A program made the translations under genes and the position numbers. A model generated the notes under the pieces. The model did not search any database. It was not told the origin of the DNA and was given only the letters and a program-made list of their open reading frames with translations. A DNA stretch of 64,000 nucleotides from UBA10649 sp965278965 (GTDB lineage Bacteria > Actinomycetota > Actinomycetes > S36-B12), in contig OZ257127.1 in assembly GCA_965278965.1 (NCBI GenBank), forward strand, positions 1,984,001-2,048,000, in the 5' to 3' direction. Every line of letters starts with the position of its first letter. The first letter of the stretch is position 1. Positions 24,377 through 32,812 of this stretch are shown here, piece after piece.

Positions 24377-25639
24377 CTAGGAGAACGGGGGGCGGTCGTC
24401 GAACCGGACGCTGACCCGTCCGGAGGCACGCCACAGGCGGGCGACGACGTCGGCGTCCTCCGGCGTGATGAGGTTGCCCATGACCCGCAGCGCGACCGTC
24501 ATGAGCATCCGTGAGCGCATGCCGACCGGACCGAGTGAGCTGAGCAGCCCGGGGATCGTCAGGTATCCGGCCAGCCGACGCGCGATCGAGAACGCCGGAC
24601 CGTAGCGCCGGCGTAGCTCCGGCGCCCACAGGCGCGCGTAGTCCATCCCCGCGTTGGGCACCGTGGCCGCGAGCAGCCGCGCCGCGAGGTGCCCGGTCTC
24701 CAGGCCGTAGTCGATCCCCTCGCCGTTGAGCGGGTTCACGCACCCGGCCGCGTCCCCGATGAGGAGCCAGTTCGCCCCGGCCACATTGCTGACCGCGCCG
24801 CCCATGGGCAGCAGCGCCGACCACGTGTCGCGGACCTCGCCGAGCTGCCACGGGTCGCGCTGCGCCGAGGCGTACAGGCCGAGCAGCCCGCGCAGGTTCA
24901 GGTCGGCCGGTCGGCGGTCGGTCGCAAGGGTGCCGACGCCGATGTTGACGTTGCCGTCCGCGAGCGGGAAGACCCAGCCGTAGCCCGAGAGCAGCTCGTT
25001 CGCCTCGCCGCGCAGCTCCAGGTGCGACGAGATCCACGGGTCATCGCTGCGCCCCGACGGTGCGTACGCCCGCGCGGCGACGCCGTACGCGGTGCCGCGA
25101 TGCCACGTCCGGCCGAGGCGGCGACCGAGCTGCGAACGAGCGCCGTCGGCGACGACCAGCCGCCGGCAGCCGACCTCGACCCGGCGCGCGCTGCTGCCCG
25201 AGCCCGTGGTGCACGTGACCGCCGCGACACGACGCCCGTCCATGCGGACATCGACGGCGCGATGCCCCTCAACCGCACGCGCCCCGGAGTCCAGTGCGAC
25301 CTGACGGATCCGCGCATCGAGCTCGGTCCGCGGCGCGGCGCTGCCGTTGGCGGGCAGCGATCCTCCCGGCCACGGCAGGTACAGCTCCTGGCCGAAGCCG
25401 GCGGCCCGAAGGCCCCAGTTGCGAGCCCGCCCGGACAGCCACGGCGTGAGCCCGAGTGCGTCGAGCTCGGCGATCGCCCGCGGGGTGAGACCGTCGCCGC
25501 ACGGCTTGTCCCGCGGGAAGGTCTCGGCGTCCAAGAGGAGCACGTCGAGCCCGGACCGTGCAGCCCACGCAGCGGCCGCGGACCCGGCGGGACCGGCGCC
25601 GACGACGAGGACGTCGGTGTCGAGGGTGTCAGCGCTCAT
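24377..25639 (-). CDS. Geranylgeranyl-reductase-family FAD-dependent oxidoreductase
   Basis: The 420-residue flavoprotein has DVLVVGAGPAGSAAAAWAAR for FAD binding and FPRDKPCGDGLTPRAI, the signature following it in GGR-family proteins. SGYGWVFPLADGNVNIGVG matches the PxxYxWxFP motif. LLIGDAAGCVNPLNGEGI contacts the flavin ribityl. It should reduce isoprenoid double bonds, for example of menaquinone or a polyprenyl chain. The ATG at 25639 overlaps the stop of the EamA gene (ATGA). The downstream side is the tandem palindromic repeat. Nothing identifies the exact substrate. Confidence 0.88.
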   Translation of the reverse strand: MSADTLDTDVLVVGAGPAGSAAAAWAARSGLDVLLLDAETFPRDKPCGDGLTPRAIAELDALGLTPWLSGRARNWGLRAAGFGQELYLPWPGGSLPANGSAAPRTELDARIRQVALDSGARAVEGHRAVDVRMDGRRVAAVTCTTGSGSSARRVEVGCRRLVVADGARSQLGRRLGRTWHRGTAYGVAARAYAPSGRSDDPWISSHLELRGEANELLSGYGWVFPLADGNVNIGVGTLATDRRPADLNLRGLLGLYASAQRDPWQLGEVRDTWSALLPMGGAVSNVAGANWLLIGDAAGCVNPLNGEGIDYGLETGHLAARLLAATVPNAGMDYARLWAPELRRRYGPAFSIARRLAGYLTIPGLLSSLGPVGMRSRMLMTVALRVMGNLITPEDADVVARLWRASGRVSVRFDDRPPFS

Positions 25640-26598
25640 GAGGAGTCCATTGTGCCGACCTGCTGCTGCGCGCCTGGCTCTCGCCCCGACGCGGCCGCGC
25701 GCGCCCGTCGGCGGCGTGTGACCAGACCCTGCGCGACGGCGGCCCCAAGGACGACCAGGACGCCGCCGGCCGGCTGGTTCCACGTGACGTGCTCGCCCAG
25801 CACCACTGCGCCGACGATGACGGCGACGAGCGGCGTCAGGTAGGTCACGGTGCTGGCGGTCGTCGCGTCGGACGCCGTGATCACCCGGAAGTTCAGGATG
25901 TATGCGATCCCGCTTCCTAGACAGCCAAGGGCCACCATCGCGAGGACCACGTTCACCGTGACGGGCGCCGTGGTCACCCCGGTGACGGCGGCGATCGGGA
26001 CGGCCTGCACCGTGCCCATCAGCATGAGACCGGTCGCAAAGGCGATGGGCGGCAACGGGATCGCACGTGATCCACCCACGAGCCGCCGACGGACGTACGG
26101 GAACGAGATGCCGTAGCAGGTGATCGCGACGACGCACGCAGCGATGCCGATCCAGGTGCCGCCCTCGCTGGCCTCCCACGGCCCGAGCACGACAACCACG
26201 CCGAGGAAGCCGATACCCAGGCCCACGATGCGCTCGCGCGTCGGCCGCTCCTCGGGGAAGGCGAGCAGGATCGCGACGAGCGTCATGAGCGGCGTCGCTC
26301 CATTGATGACGCCGGCGAGTGCCGACGAGACGCGCTCCTCGCCGAACGCGAACAACGTCCACGGGACGCTGGTCATCAGCGCGGCAGCGGCGAAGAGGGG
26401 TATCCAGGTCGAGCGGTGCGGCAGTCGCGTGCGCGAGATCGCCGAGATGACGAGCATCGTGACGAGGCCGAGCGCCAGCCGGCTTAGCGCCACCCCGGCG
26501 GGGGTGAGCGAGTCCAGCCCGACCTTGATGAACAAGAACGAGCAGCCCCAGATGGCGGCCAGGGCGAGATAGGCCGGGAGCCAGCGACGAGCACTCAC
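25636..26598 (-). CDS. EamA/DMT-family transporter
   Basis: The 320-residue protein has ten hydrophobic segments in two similar halves, each with an EamA pattern (AAIWGCSFLFIKVGL and later VVAITCYGISFPYV). It should be an inner-membrane exporter of small metabolites in the drug/metabolite superfamily. The GTG at 26598 overlaps the stop of the Ada-like gene by 4 bp (GTGA), and its own stop overlaps the flavoprotein start, so three genes form one tight operon. The last 30 residues are a hydrophilic tail rich in Arg and Ala. No substrate can be inferred. Confidence 0.88.
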   Translation of the reverse strand: MSARRWLPAYLALAAIWGCSFLFIKVGLDSLTPAGVALSRLALGLVTMLVISAISRTRLPHRSTWIPLFAAAALMTSVPWTLFAFGEERVSSALAGVINGATPLMTLVAILLAFPEERPTRERIVGLGIGFLGVVVVLGPWEASEGGTWIGIAACVVAITCYGISFPYVRRRLVGGSRAIPLPPIAFATGLMLMGTVQAVPIAAVTGVTTAPVTVNVVLAMVALGCLGSGIAYILNFRVITASDATTASTVTYLTPLVAVIVGAVVLGEHVTWNQPAGGVLVVLGAAVAQGLVTRRRRARAAASGREPGAQQQVGTMDSS

Positions 26599-27416
26599 GC
26601 GCTCTCGGCCTCCAGCAGCGCCGCCTTGACCGCCAGGCCCCACCGGTAGCCGGCGAGGTCGCCGTCCACGCGCACGACGCGATGGCACGGCACGGCGAGG
26701 GCGACCTTGTTCGTCGCGCAGGCACGGGCGACCGCGCGCGTCGAGGTCGGCGCACCGATCGACTCGGCCACCTGCGTGTACGTACGGGTCTGGCCCGGCG
26801 GGATCTCCTGCAACGCTCGCCAGACGCGCGCCTGGAACGCGGTTCCCTGGACGTCGACCGGCAAGTCGGCCGCTGTACGCCCCGTCGCGAGCAGCCGCAG
26901 CGCCGCCATGACGTCGGCCATCGCGGCGTCGTCACGCACGAGCGTGGCCCCGTGGAACTCCTCGGCGAGCGCGTCGACCTGGGCGTCGGCGTCCCCGATC
27001 CGAACGGCGGCCAGCCCGCGAGGGGTCGCGACAGCGACGACCTCGCCGATGGCCGTCGCTGTGGCCGACCACAGCAGGACCTGGGCGGGGGCACCGGCCG
27101 CATACTCCGACGGCGTCATGCCGAGACGGCGGGCGGCCTCCTCGTAGAAGGCACGGACCGACCCGTAGCCGGCGGCGAAGGCCCCATCGAGCACAGAGGC
27201 GGAGTGCTGGAGGGTCTGCCGCGTCCGCTCCGTGCGGACGGCCTGGCCGTACTGGCGAGGGGAGATGCTGAGCACCTCGGCGAAGTCACGCTGCAGCTGC
27301 CGTGGGCTACATCCAGCCGCCCGCGCGAGCTCGTCGACGGGAAGCGGCGCGCCCGCCTCGCGGATCCTCCGGCATGCGGCGCGCACACGGTCGGCAACAG
27401 CGGTGTCGTTGGTCAT
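26595..27416 (-). CDS. AraC-HTH plus O6-methylguanine methyltransferase fusion (Ada-like, short form)
   Basis: The 273-residue protein begins with an AraC helix-turn-helix (AGCSPRQLQRDFAEVLSISP near residue 32, then YGSVRAFYEEAARRLGMTP). It ends in an OGT domain with TRTYTQVAESIGAPTSTRAV and the active site PCHRVVR. The N-terminal Ada zinc/methylphosphotriester domain is absent, so it cannot sense methylphosphotriesters in the classical way. It should directly repair O6-methylguanine by transferring the methyl group to the cysteine. GTG at 27425 is an alternative start. It leads an operon with the EamA and flavoprotein genes. Confidence 0.88.
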   Translation of the reverse strand: MTNDTAVADRVRAACRRIREAGAPLPVDELARAAGCSPRQLQRDFAEVLSISPRQYGQAVRTERTRQTLQHSASVLDGAFAAGYGSVRAFYEEAARRLGMTPSEYAAGAPAQVLLWSATATAIGEVVAVATPRGLAAVRIGDADAQVDALAEEFHGATLVRDDAAMADVMAALRLLATGRTAADLPVDVQGTAFQARVWRALQEIPPGQTRTYTQVAESIGAPTSTRAVARACATNKVALAVPCHRVVRVDGDLAGYRWGLAVKAALLEAESA

Positions 27417-27489
27417 CGTCGTCACGTCGGGAACGCTAGGCGCCCGAGACGCAAGAGGGCACTCCGGTTCGCGACACGGGCACGCATGC

Positions 27490-28314
27490 CTAGATCGGCG
27501 GGTCGGACCGGACGACGTTCCCGCCGACCGCCTTGGCCATCGCCACGGCGGCGCCGACCCGCTCGAGGACGGCGTCGACGCTCTCACCGAGGCTGACGAG
27601 GGTGACGCCCACGCTCGCGGTCTGTACGACGCCGGCGCCGGCGGACACGGTGATCGGGTCCTCGACCGCCGCCCGTATCTTGTTGGCGACGCGGATGGAT
27701 CCCCGCAGGTGGTGGACGCCGCGCAGGACGACGAGGAACTGGTCGTCAGTCAGCCGCGCGACGAGGTCGCCGGAACGGACTGCGTCGACGACGCGGTCCG
27801 ACACGACGCCGAGCACCTCCTCGCTGACGGTCTCCCCGTGGCGGGCGCCGACAGCGGCGAAGTCGTCGAGGTCGAACGCGACGACGGCGATCTCCTTGCC
27901 GGTGCGCGGGGTCGCCGACAGCAGCCAGGCGAGCTCGTCGAGCGCCTCCTCGCCGCTGGCGATGGACCGTTCGCCGTGCCCGCGCCAGGCGTTGTCGGTG
28001 GCGCGGCCCACGGCCGGCCGTGGGCGACGAAGCTGGATGAGCCATCCGTCGTCTCGCGGGACGGCGACCGCGCTGACCGCCCGGGATCCCGCCCCCGCCA
28101 TGCGCAGCAGCACCGGTCCCGCGGGCGCCTCGGTCAGCAGGCCCTCGAGCAGGTCCCGGTCGCGCGAGTCGACGAGCGTGTCCGCGGCCGCGCCGACCGG
28201 CACGTCCGGCGTTGATACCCAAGTGACGGTCCGGTCGGGTCCGACCGCCACGATCACGTCACCCGCCTGACGCGCCAGCGCCACGGCGTCCCCGGACGCC
28301 TCGGTCTCCGCCAT
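27490..28314 (-). CDS. PAS-like plus degenerate GGDEF-domain protein
   Basis: The first 60 residues (ALARQAGDVIVAVGPDRTVTWVS) look like a PAS sensor. From about residue 120 lies a GGDEF-like fold: EIAVVAFDLDDFAAVGARHG, then ARLTDDQFLVVLRG where an active enzyme would have GGDEF, then SAGAGVVQTAS. The signature is TDDQF, so cyclic-di-GMP synthesis is unlikely; it may be a receptor or pseudo-enzyme. ATG at 28362 is an alternative start. No EAL domain is attached. The gene is divergent from the META protein. Confidence 0.78.
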   Translation of the reverse strand: MAETEASGDAVALARQAGDVIVAVGPDRTVTWVSTPDVPVGAAADTLVDSRDRDLLEGLLTEAPAGPVLLRMAGAGSRAVSAVAVPRDDGWLIQLRRPRPAVGRATDNAWRGHGERSIASGEEALDELAWLLSATPRTGKEIAVVAFDLDDFAAVGARHGETVSEEVLGVVSDRVVDAVRSGDLVARLTDDQFLVVLRGVHHLRGSIRVANKIRAAVEDPITVSAGAGVVQTASVGVTLVSLGESVDAVLERVGAAVAMAKAVGGNVVRSDPPI

Positions 28315-28447
28315 CCCCACCGTCCGTCGCACCGACGTGACCGGTCGTGGCCACCTCGTCATGCTAGGGCCAACTCCACCCGCCGAGTCGGGCGCGGAAC
28401 CGGCGCCGGGCGCGTAACGTCCGACCTCCGACAGGAAGGACCCACCG

Positions 28448-28852
28448 ATGACCCTCGTCCGCCGTACGGCCGTAGCTGTCGCGCTCACCGCCGGCCTCCT
28501 CGCCGCGACCGCCGCTCCCGCATTCGCCGGGGACACCGGGCCGGCGAACCGCAGTCCCGTCGGCAACTGGCGCACCTCGACGAATGGCGTCGCCCAGACG
28601 ATCACGTTCACCAAGGACGGCAAGGTCTACGGCGACTCCGGCTGCAACCGGTTCACCGGCGGCTACTCCACCGACGGCGATCAGATCTCGATTGGTCCGC
28701 TCGCGTCCACGATGATGGCGTGCGAGCAGCCGGTCATGGATGCAGAGGCGACCTTCCTGACGCGGATCCAGGCGGCGGTCGGCTACAACGCGACCGCGAA
28801 GGTGCTGAAGATCTTCGCGCCCAAGGACATGGTCCGGTTCGTCAAGCGCTGA
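28448..28852 (+). CDS. Secreted META-domain protein
   Basis: This 134-residue protein has a signal peptide (AAPAFA-G cut near residue 27) and one META domain (PVGNWRTSTNGVAQTITF, GDSGCNRFTGGYS, ISIGPLASTMMACEQPVMDAE). META domains occur in HslJ and in exported proteins tied to heat or antibiotic tolerance, with no defined enzymatic role. ACAGGAAGGA lies 8 nt before the ATG. Its 3' end overlaps the 3' end of the convergent CMD-family gene by 11 bp. Function is not assigned beyond the domain. Confidence 0.88.
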   Translation: MTLVRRTAVAVALTAGLLAATAAPAFAGDTGPANRSPVGNWRTSTNGVAQTITFTKDGKVYGDSGCNRFTGGYSTDGDQISIGPLASTMMACEQPVMDAEATFLTRIQAAVGYNATAKVLKIFAPKDMVRFVKR

Positions 28853-29393
28853 CCGAACCGGCTTTCACAGCCCGGCCGTCCGCGTCGAACCGCAGGTAGC
28901 TGACACCGGACGCGTCGCGGGGCAGATCGTCGGCCCCGTCGGTTCCCAGCGTCACGTGGATCTTCTGCGTGCTCCACTTCGTGATGTCCAGCAGCAGCTC
29001 GGCCAGCTCGGCGTCGGTGAAGTGCTCGTGCGCCTGCCGTACGACGTCGTCGCTCAGGTCGGTGGGCCGCCAGATCATGGCGTCCACCAGCCGGAGCGCG
29101 ACCTTGTGCCGCTCCGCGAGGTCGCTGGTCTCGTAGAAGTCGATCTTGGCGGTCGTCTCGTCATCGAGGCCGTCCTCGATAGCGTCGGCCAGCCGGAGCG
29201 CCTGGCAGATGCGGCAGTCGTGCTGGCGGGCGCAGCGCAGCCGCACGAGCTCGGTGGTCGTCGCGTCCAGGAGCGAGGACCGGACGACGGTGTCCTGGTA
29301 GGCCGAGAACAGCGCGACGAGCTCCGGGTCACGTCCGGCGGGCCGGCCGTCGGCACCGAGGGCGACGCGGGGTCCGCGGTCGCCGGCGCTCAT
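28842..29393 (-). CDS. Carboxymuconolactone decarboxylase/AhpD-family protein
   Basis: The 183-residue protein has ELVRLRCARQHDCRICQALR near residue 48, a CxxC motif in the helical context of CMD/AhpD-like proteins, usually a redox pair serving peroxiredoxins. ITKWSTQKIHVTLG follows the active helices. The start ATG at 29393 overlaps the stop of the preceding small gene. It probably forms helical oligomers. Decarboxylase activity is not implied; the CxxC favours a redox role. Confidence 0.82.
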   Translation of the reverse strand: MSAGDRGPRVALGADGRPAGRDPELVALFSAYQDTVVRSSLLDATTTELVRLRCARQHDCRICQALRLADAIEDGLDDETTAKIDFYETSDLAERHKVALRLVDAMIWRPTDLSDDVVRQAHEHFTDAELAELLLDITKWSTQKIHVTLGTDGADDLPRDASGVSYLRFDADGRAVKAGSVSA

Positions 29394-29743
29394 CCGATCC
29401 CCCCGAGCAGCCGACCGGCCATGACGGACAGCCGCGTCCGGGCCTCCCATGCGTAGGAGGCCATCACGAGGTCCGGCAGAGCTTCGGGCGGTAGATCGGC
29501 GGCGGCGGCCCGCACAACCGCGTCGTCGACGGAGGCGACGTCGAGCAGCATCTGGTCGACGAGGGCCGTCAGCGCCGCTTCGCGGGAGTCGACGGGTTCC
29601 CGGGGCGCAGGCCCGTCGGCGACGATGTGCTCGACATGGGCGCGCACCAGGGCCAGCAGCTCCGGATCGGTGACTGCGTCAGCGCGGAGCTCGACGGCGT
29701 CGAGCGCGTCGACGGCCTCGGGCTGCAGATCACGCAGGGTCAT
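29390..29743 (-). CDS. Small helical protein paired with the CMD-family gene
   Basis: This 117-residue protein is almost entirely helical by composition (ALVDQMLLDVASVDDAVV, DLVMASYAWEARTRLSVM) and ends GRLLGGIG. The last 60 residues resemble the final helices of AhpD/CMD proteins but lack a CxxC. It overlaps the CMD gene by 4 bp (ATGA). A two-subunit CMD complex is an attractive inference. No named domain is visible. ATG at 29743 is preferred over upstream GTGs because of the better start context. Confidence 0.65.
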   Translation of the reverse strand: MTLRDLQPEAVDALDAVELRADAVTDPELLALVRAHVEHIVADGPAPREPVDSREAALTALVDQMLLDVASVDDAVVRAAAADLPPEALPDLVMASYAWEARTRLSVMAGRLLGGIG

Positions 29744-29778
29744 CACCGCATCGTAGGCGCGCCTGCCAGGATGCACCC

Positions 29779-30435
29779 GTGCCACGTCCCGAGCTCGTCC
29801 TCATCGACCTGGACGGCACGATCACCGACTCCATCCCGGGCATCCTGCGCTGCCTGCGGCTCGCGCTGCCGGTCCTGCAGATGGAGGACATCTCGGACAG
29901 CGAGCTGCAGACGTGGCTCGGGCCGCCGCTGCGCGTCACGATCCTCGAGCGATATGGGCGCAGCGAGGCCGACCTCGACACGTTCGTCGAGGCGTACCGC
30001 GCGAACTACTTCGGTGACGGGGAGTACGAGTTCAGCCTGTTCCCCGGCATGGAGTCGCTCATCACCGACATCGGCGCATCCGACACGCGTCTGGTGCTGG
30101 CGACGGCCAAGCCGATCGAGTCCGCGGAGCGCGTGCTCGGCCGTGCCGGGCTGCTCGCCTCGTTCGACTTCGTCAGCGGTACCGAGCTCGACCTCATGCG
30201 GCAGGACAAGCCGTCGATCATCGCGCACGGCGTGACGAGCGTGGGCCTGGACCTCACGACAGTCGATGCCGTGATGGTCGGTGACCGACGCGAGGACGTG
30301 CTCGGAGGAAAGCACCACGGTCTACGTTCGGTCGGCGTGCAGTGGGGCTACGCCGAGCCGGGCGAGCTCGAGGATGCCGATCCCACCCACGTCGCGACCG
30401 ACGCCGACGATCTCCGGGCGTTCCTCGGCTTCTGA
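29779..30435 (+). CDS. HAD-superfamily phosphatase, phosphoglycolate-phosphatase-like
   Basis: The 218-residue protein has motif I LIDLDGTITDS with the catalytic Asp pair, motif II VLATAKP, the Lys of motif III in MRQDKPSI, and motif IV VMVGDRREDV. The cap is the helical subclass-I type. It should dephosphorylate a small phosphometabolite such as phosphoglycolate or a nucleotide. A GTG at 29779 is used; CCAGGATG about 10 nt upstream supplies weak ribosome binding. It is divergent from the CMD pair. Confidence 0.85.
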   Translation: MPRPELVLIDLDGTITDSIPGILRCLRLALPVLQMEDISDSELQTWLGPPLRVTILERYGRSEADLDTFVEAYRANYFGDGEYEFSLFPGMESLITDIGASDTRLVLATAKPIESAERVLGRAGLLASFDFVSGTELDLMRQDKPSIIAHGVTSVGLDLTTVDAVMVGDRREDVLGGKHHGLRSVGVQWGYAEPGELEDADPTHVATDADDLRAFLGF

Positions 30436-30460
30436 GCGGCGCGCCCGCGAACGCCAGGAG

Positions 30461-30488
30461 AACAGTTCGGAAACTGTTGCGCAGCAAC
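30461..30488. other. Two mutually exclusive small hairpins
   Basis: AACAGTT at 30461-30467 pairs with AACTGTT at 30472-30478. GTTGC at 30476-30480 pairs with GCAAC at 30484-30488. The stems share the GTT, so only one can form. They lie after one HAD gene and before the promoter of the next, where a terminator or antiterminator choice could act. No T-run follows. Confidence 0.4.
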
Positions 30489-30534
30489 CCTTTCCGGTAT
30501 CCCACCAGGACGCTCGCCGATCTACCGTTCTCGT

Positions 30535-31254
30535 GTGACCCGTGCCGCCGTCTTCGACCTGGACAACACCCTCGTCCGGGGGTCCGCCCTGTTCCACTTC
30601 GGGGCGTACGCCGCGTGGCGCGGCGCCGTGTCGCCGTTGCAGGTCCTTCGCTTCGCGTCGGCGCAAGCTCGGCTGGTGGCCGGCCGCGGGGAGCCCGCAG
30701 ACCTGTCCGCCGGGCTCGCCGAGCGCGCCCTGAGCCTGGTCGCCGGGCGCGAGCGCGCCGAGCTCGTGCGGCTCACACGGCGGTTCGTCGACCGGCGCCT
30801 GGCCGGCCTGGTCCAGCCCGCGGTCATGGCCGAGCTCGCCCGGCACCAACGTCGGGGCCGTCCCGTGCTGCTTGCCACCGCGAGCCCGCAGGAGCTGGCC
30901 GATGCGATCGCCTGGCGCCTGGGGATCACGCGCGCGATCGGCACGGTCGCGGAGGTTGTCGACGGCTGCTACACGGGCCGCCTCGTCGGCCCGCTGTGTC
31001 ACGGGTCCGCCAAGGCTGCGCGAGTGCGGGCCGCCCTTGCCGAGCAGGACCTGGAGCTCAGCGAGTGCGCCGTCTACTCCGACTCGGTGCACGATGCGCC
31101 GCTGCTCGCCGGCGCCGGACTGCCGTACGCGGTGAACCCGGACGCCGAGCTCGAGCGCATCGCACGGCGCAACCACTGGTGGGTGCTCGACGGCGGCCAG
31201 GACCGCTACGAGCGCGAGCTCGCCCGCCTGCACGCGAATCCCTTCGTCTTCTAG
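30535..31254 (+). CDS. HAD-IB family hydrolase (SerB-like)
   Basis: This 239-residue protein starts TRAAVFDLDNTLVRGSALFHF with motif I. LLATASPQELADAIA is motif II, and VYSDSVHDAPLLAGAG is motif IV with the extended HAD-IB spacing seen in SerB and lyso-phosphatidate acyltransferase-linked phosphatases. It may act on phosphoserine or a lipid phosphate. The GTG at 30535 follows TACCGT by 6 bp, so the message is probably leaderless. The C-terminus ends ANPFVF, typical of a mycobacterial-type HAD-IB subgroup. Confidence 0.85.
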   Translation: MTRAAVFDLDNTLVRGSALFHFGAYAAWRGAVSPLQVLRFASAQARLVAGRGEPADLSAGLAERALSLVAGRERAELVRLTRRFVDRRLAGLVQPAVMAELARHQRRGRPVLLATASPQELADAIAWRLGITRAIGTVAEVVDGCYTGRLVGPLCHGSAKAARVRAALAEQDLELSECAVYSDSVHDAPLLAGAGLPYAVNPDAELERIARRNHWWVLDGGQDRYERELARLHANPFVF

Positions 31255-31288
31255 CGCGGGCGGGCCACTCGCGCTACCTGTATCGAGG

Positions 31289-32026
31289 TCAGGTCGTCTG
31301 ACGAGCCGCGTTGAGGATCGCTCCCGCGAGCTCCTCAGGGCGGCTCCACATCGGCCAGTGCCCGGTGGGCAGGTCGATCACGTCAAGGTGCTCGAGCTTC
31401 TCCACCTCGGCGAACATCGGATGGCCTGCTGCGGCCAGCTCGAGGACCTCCACACTGGGCAGGGAGCAGCACACCAGAGTTGTGGGCACGCTCAATCGGG
31501 CATCGTTCGTCAGCTGAACCCTGGCGCGGGCCACAGAGCCCGGCTCGGCGACGGCCCTGGCGCGGAAGCGGTCGAGGTGCTCCCTGTCTAGGCCCTCGAG
31601 GCTGGCCTGCTGGCCCAGCACGTCGAACTCGGGAAGGACCAGTTCTTCGACGGCTTCCGGAAGATCGGGCGCGAACGCGCCCCCGGGAGCCATGGGGCCG
31701 GAATCGACCCACACAACCCGTCGAATCGACGCTGGACGCCGGTCGAGCACAAGGCTGACCGGGCCGTTGGCGCCGCTGTGGCCCACCAAGACGACCTCGC
31801 CTTCCGCCGAGTCGACGAGATCCTGGATCGCGGCGGCCTGATCATCGACAGTCCTGGTGGCGCGTTCGGGATCCTGGTCATCGAGGCCCGGAAGGGTCAT
31901 GGCGACGGCGTGGAGCCCGGATGCGGTCAGATGCGTGAGCACCTCGTCCCAAGCCCACGCACCAAGCCAGTGACCGGGGACAAGGATGATCGTGGGCTGA
32001 TTCGGGTTCTGCAGAGTCGAGGTCAT
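31289..32026 (-). CDS. Alpha/beta hydrolase
   Basis: The 245-residue protein has the oxyanion start LVPGHWLGAWAWDEVL and the nucleophile elbow VGHSGANGP (Ser near residue 84). A catalytic His is offered by the C-terminal GHWPMWSRPEEL. It is a single-domain hydrolase with no lid assignment. Codon use is less GC3-extreme than in neighbouring genes. It is divergent from a WYL regulator with only 72 bp between starts, so the regulator probably controls it. Substrate unknown (esterase or haloperoxidase-like). Confidence 0.85.
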   Translation of the reverse strand: MTSTLQNPNQPTIILVPGHWLGAWAWDEVLTHLTASGLHAVAMTLPGLDDQDPERATRTVDDQAAAIQDLVDSAEGEVVLVGHSGANGPVSLVLDRRPASIRRVVWVDSGPMAPGGAFAPDLPEAVEELVLPEFDVLGQQASLEGLDREHLDRFRARAVAEPGSVARARVQLTNDARLSVPTTLVCCSLPSVEVLELAAAGHPMFAEVEKLEHLDVIDLPTGHWPMWSRPEELAGAILNAARQTT

Positions 32027-32059
32027 ATCTCGATGCTGGCACTACCGGTGGACAGCAGG

Positions 32060-32095
32060 GTGTCACCATTTGTGTCATGAATGTGACGAGGTGAC
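32060..32095. promoter_or_regulatory. Candidate operator between hydrolase and WYL regulator
   Basis: GTCACC at 32062-32067 and GGTGAC at 32090-32095 are inverted. Between them lie TGTGTCAT and ATGTGAC, a second inverted pair with one extra base. The whole block precedes the WYL regulator start and covers the divergent promoter space. Confidence 0.45.
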
Positions 32096-32098
32096 GAT

Positions 32099-32797
32099 GT
32101 GAAACGGTCCGAGCGTTTGCATGCGCTCTCGGAGAGCTTGCGTCGCAGCGGGAGGCGTGGGCATAGCGCCGCGCACTTGGCCGCGGAGTTTGGCGTGTCG
32201 ATCCGCACCATCAGAAGAGACCTGACGGCGCTAGAGAATGCCGGTCTTCCGATCTGGGCGCGGCCTGGACCCGGTGGTGGTGTCGGACTGGTGCCGGGCT
32301 CATCGCTGCCGCCGGTCACATTGTCTCCGGCCGAGGCGATGGCGTTGCTAGCTACCGTGGCGGCAGCTCCCGACGCGCCCTACGCCGATCTTGCAGCCAA
32401 AGCAGTCGGCAAGATCGTCGACGTGCTCGATCCGCTAACGCGAGAGCGAGCAGAACTCCTCGCCCGCCGGGTGTGGGTGAACCATCCGGTCACGGCAACC
32501 AGGGCGGTTCGTTCTGCCATGGAGCAGGCGATGACCGACCAGAAGGTCCTGCGCATCCGCTACCTCTCGAAGGAAGACGTGATCACCCGGCGCGACGTCG
32601 AGCCGATCCTCTTCGCTCTGACGCGCGACAACTGGTACCTCATCGGGTGGTGTCGACTGAGGTCCGCCGTTCGATGGTTCGCACTCGAACGAGTTCAGGC
32701 AGCCAGCGTCACTCATGAACCATGCGCCGGCCACGACATCCACGAGGTCGGCACACCACCGCAGACCGCAAAGAGCGTCATGACACAACGACAGTGA
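32099..32797 (+). CDS. YafY-type HTH/WYL-domain transcriptional regulator
   Basis: The 232-residue protein has an N-terminal winged HTH (SAAHLAAEFGVSIRTIRRDL near residue 25) and a C-terminal WYL domain. The latter shows RYLSKEDVITRRDVEPILF and NWYLIGWCRLRSAVRWF. WYL domains bind small ligands or nucleic acid and control defence or catabolic genes. Starts at a GTG. The codon mix (AGA, CTA, TTG and GTT more often than around it) suggests transfer. It is probably autoregulatory and controls the divergent alpha/beta hydrolase. Confidence 0.88.
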   Translation: MKRSERLHALSESLRRSGRRGHSAAHLAAEFGVSIRTIRRDLTALENAGLPIWARPGPGGGVGLVPGSSLPPVTLSPAEAMALLATVAAAPDAPYADLAAKAVGKIVDVLDPLTRERAELLARRVWVNHPVTATRAVRSAMEQAMTDQKVLRIRYLSKEDVITRRDVEPILFALTRDNWYLIGWCRLRSAVRWFALERVQAASVTHEPCAGHDIHEVGTPPQTAKSVMTQRQ

Positions 32798-32812
32798 GGT
32801 ACTAGACCCGCT

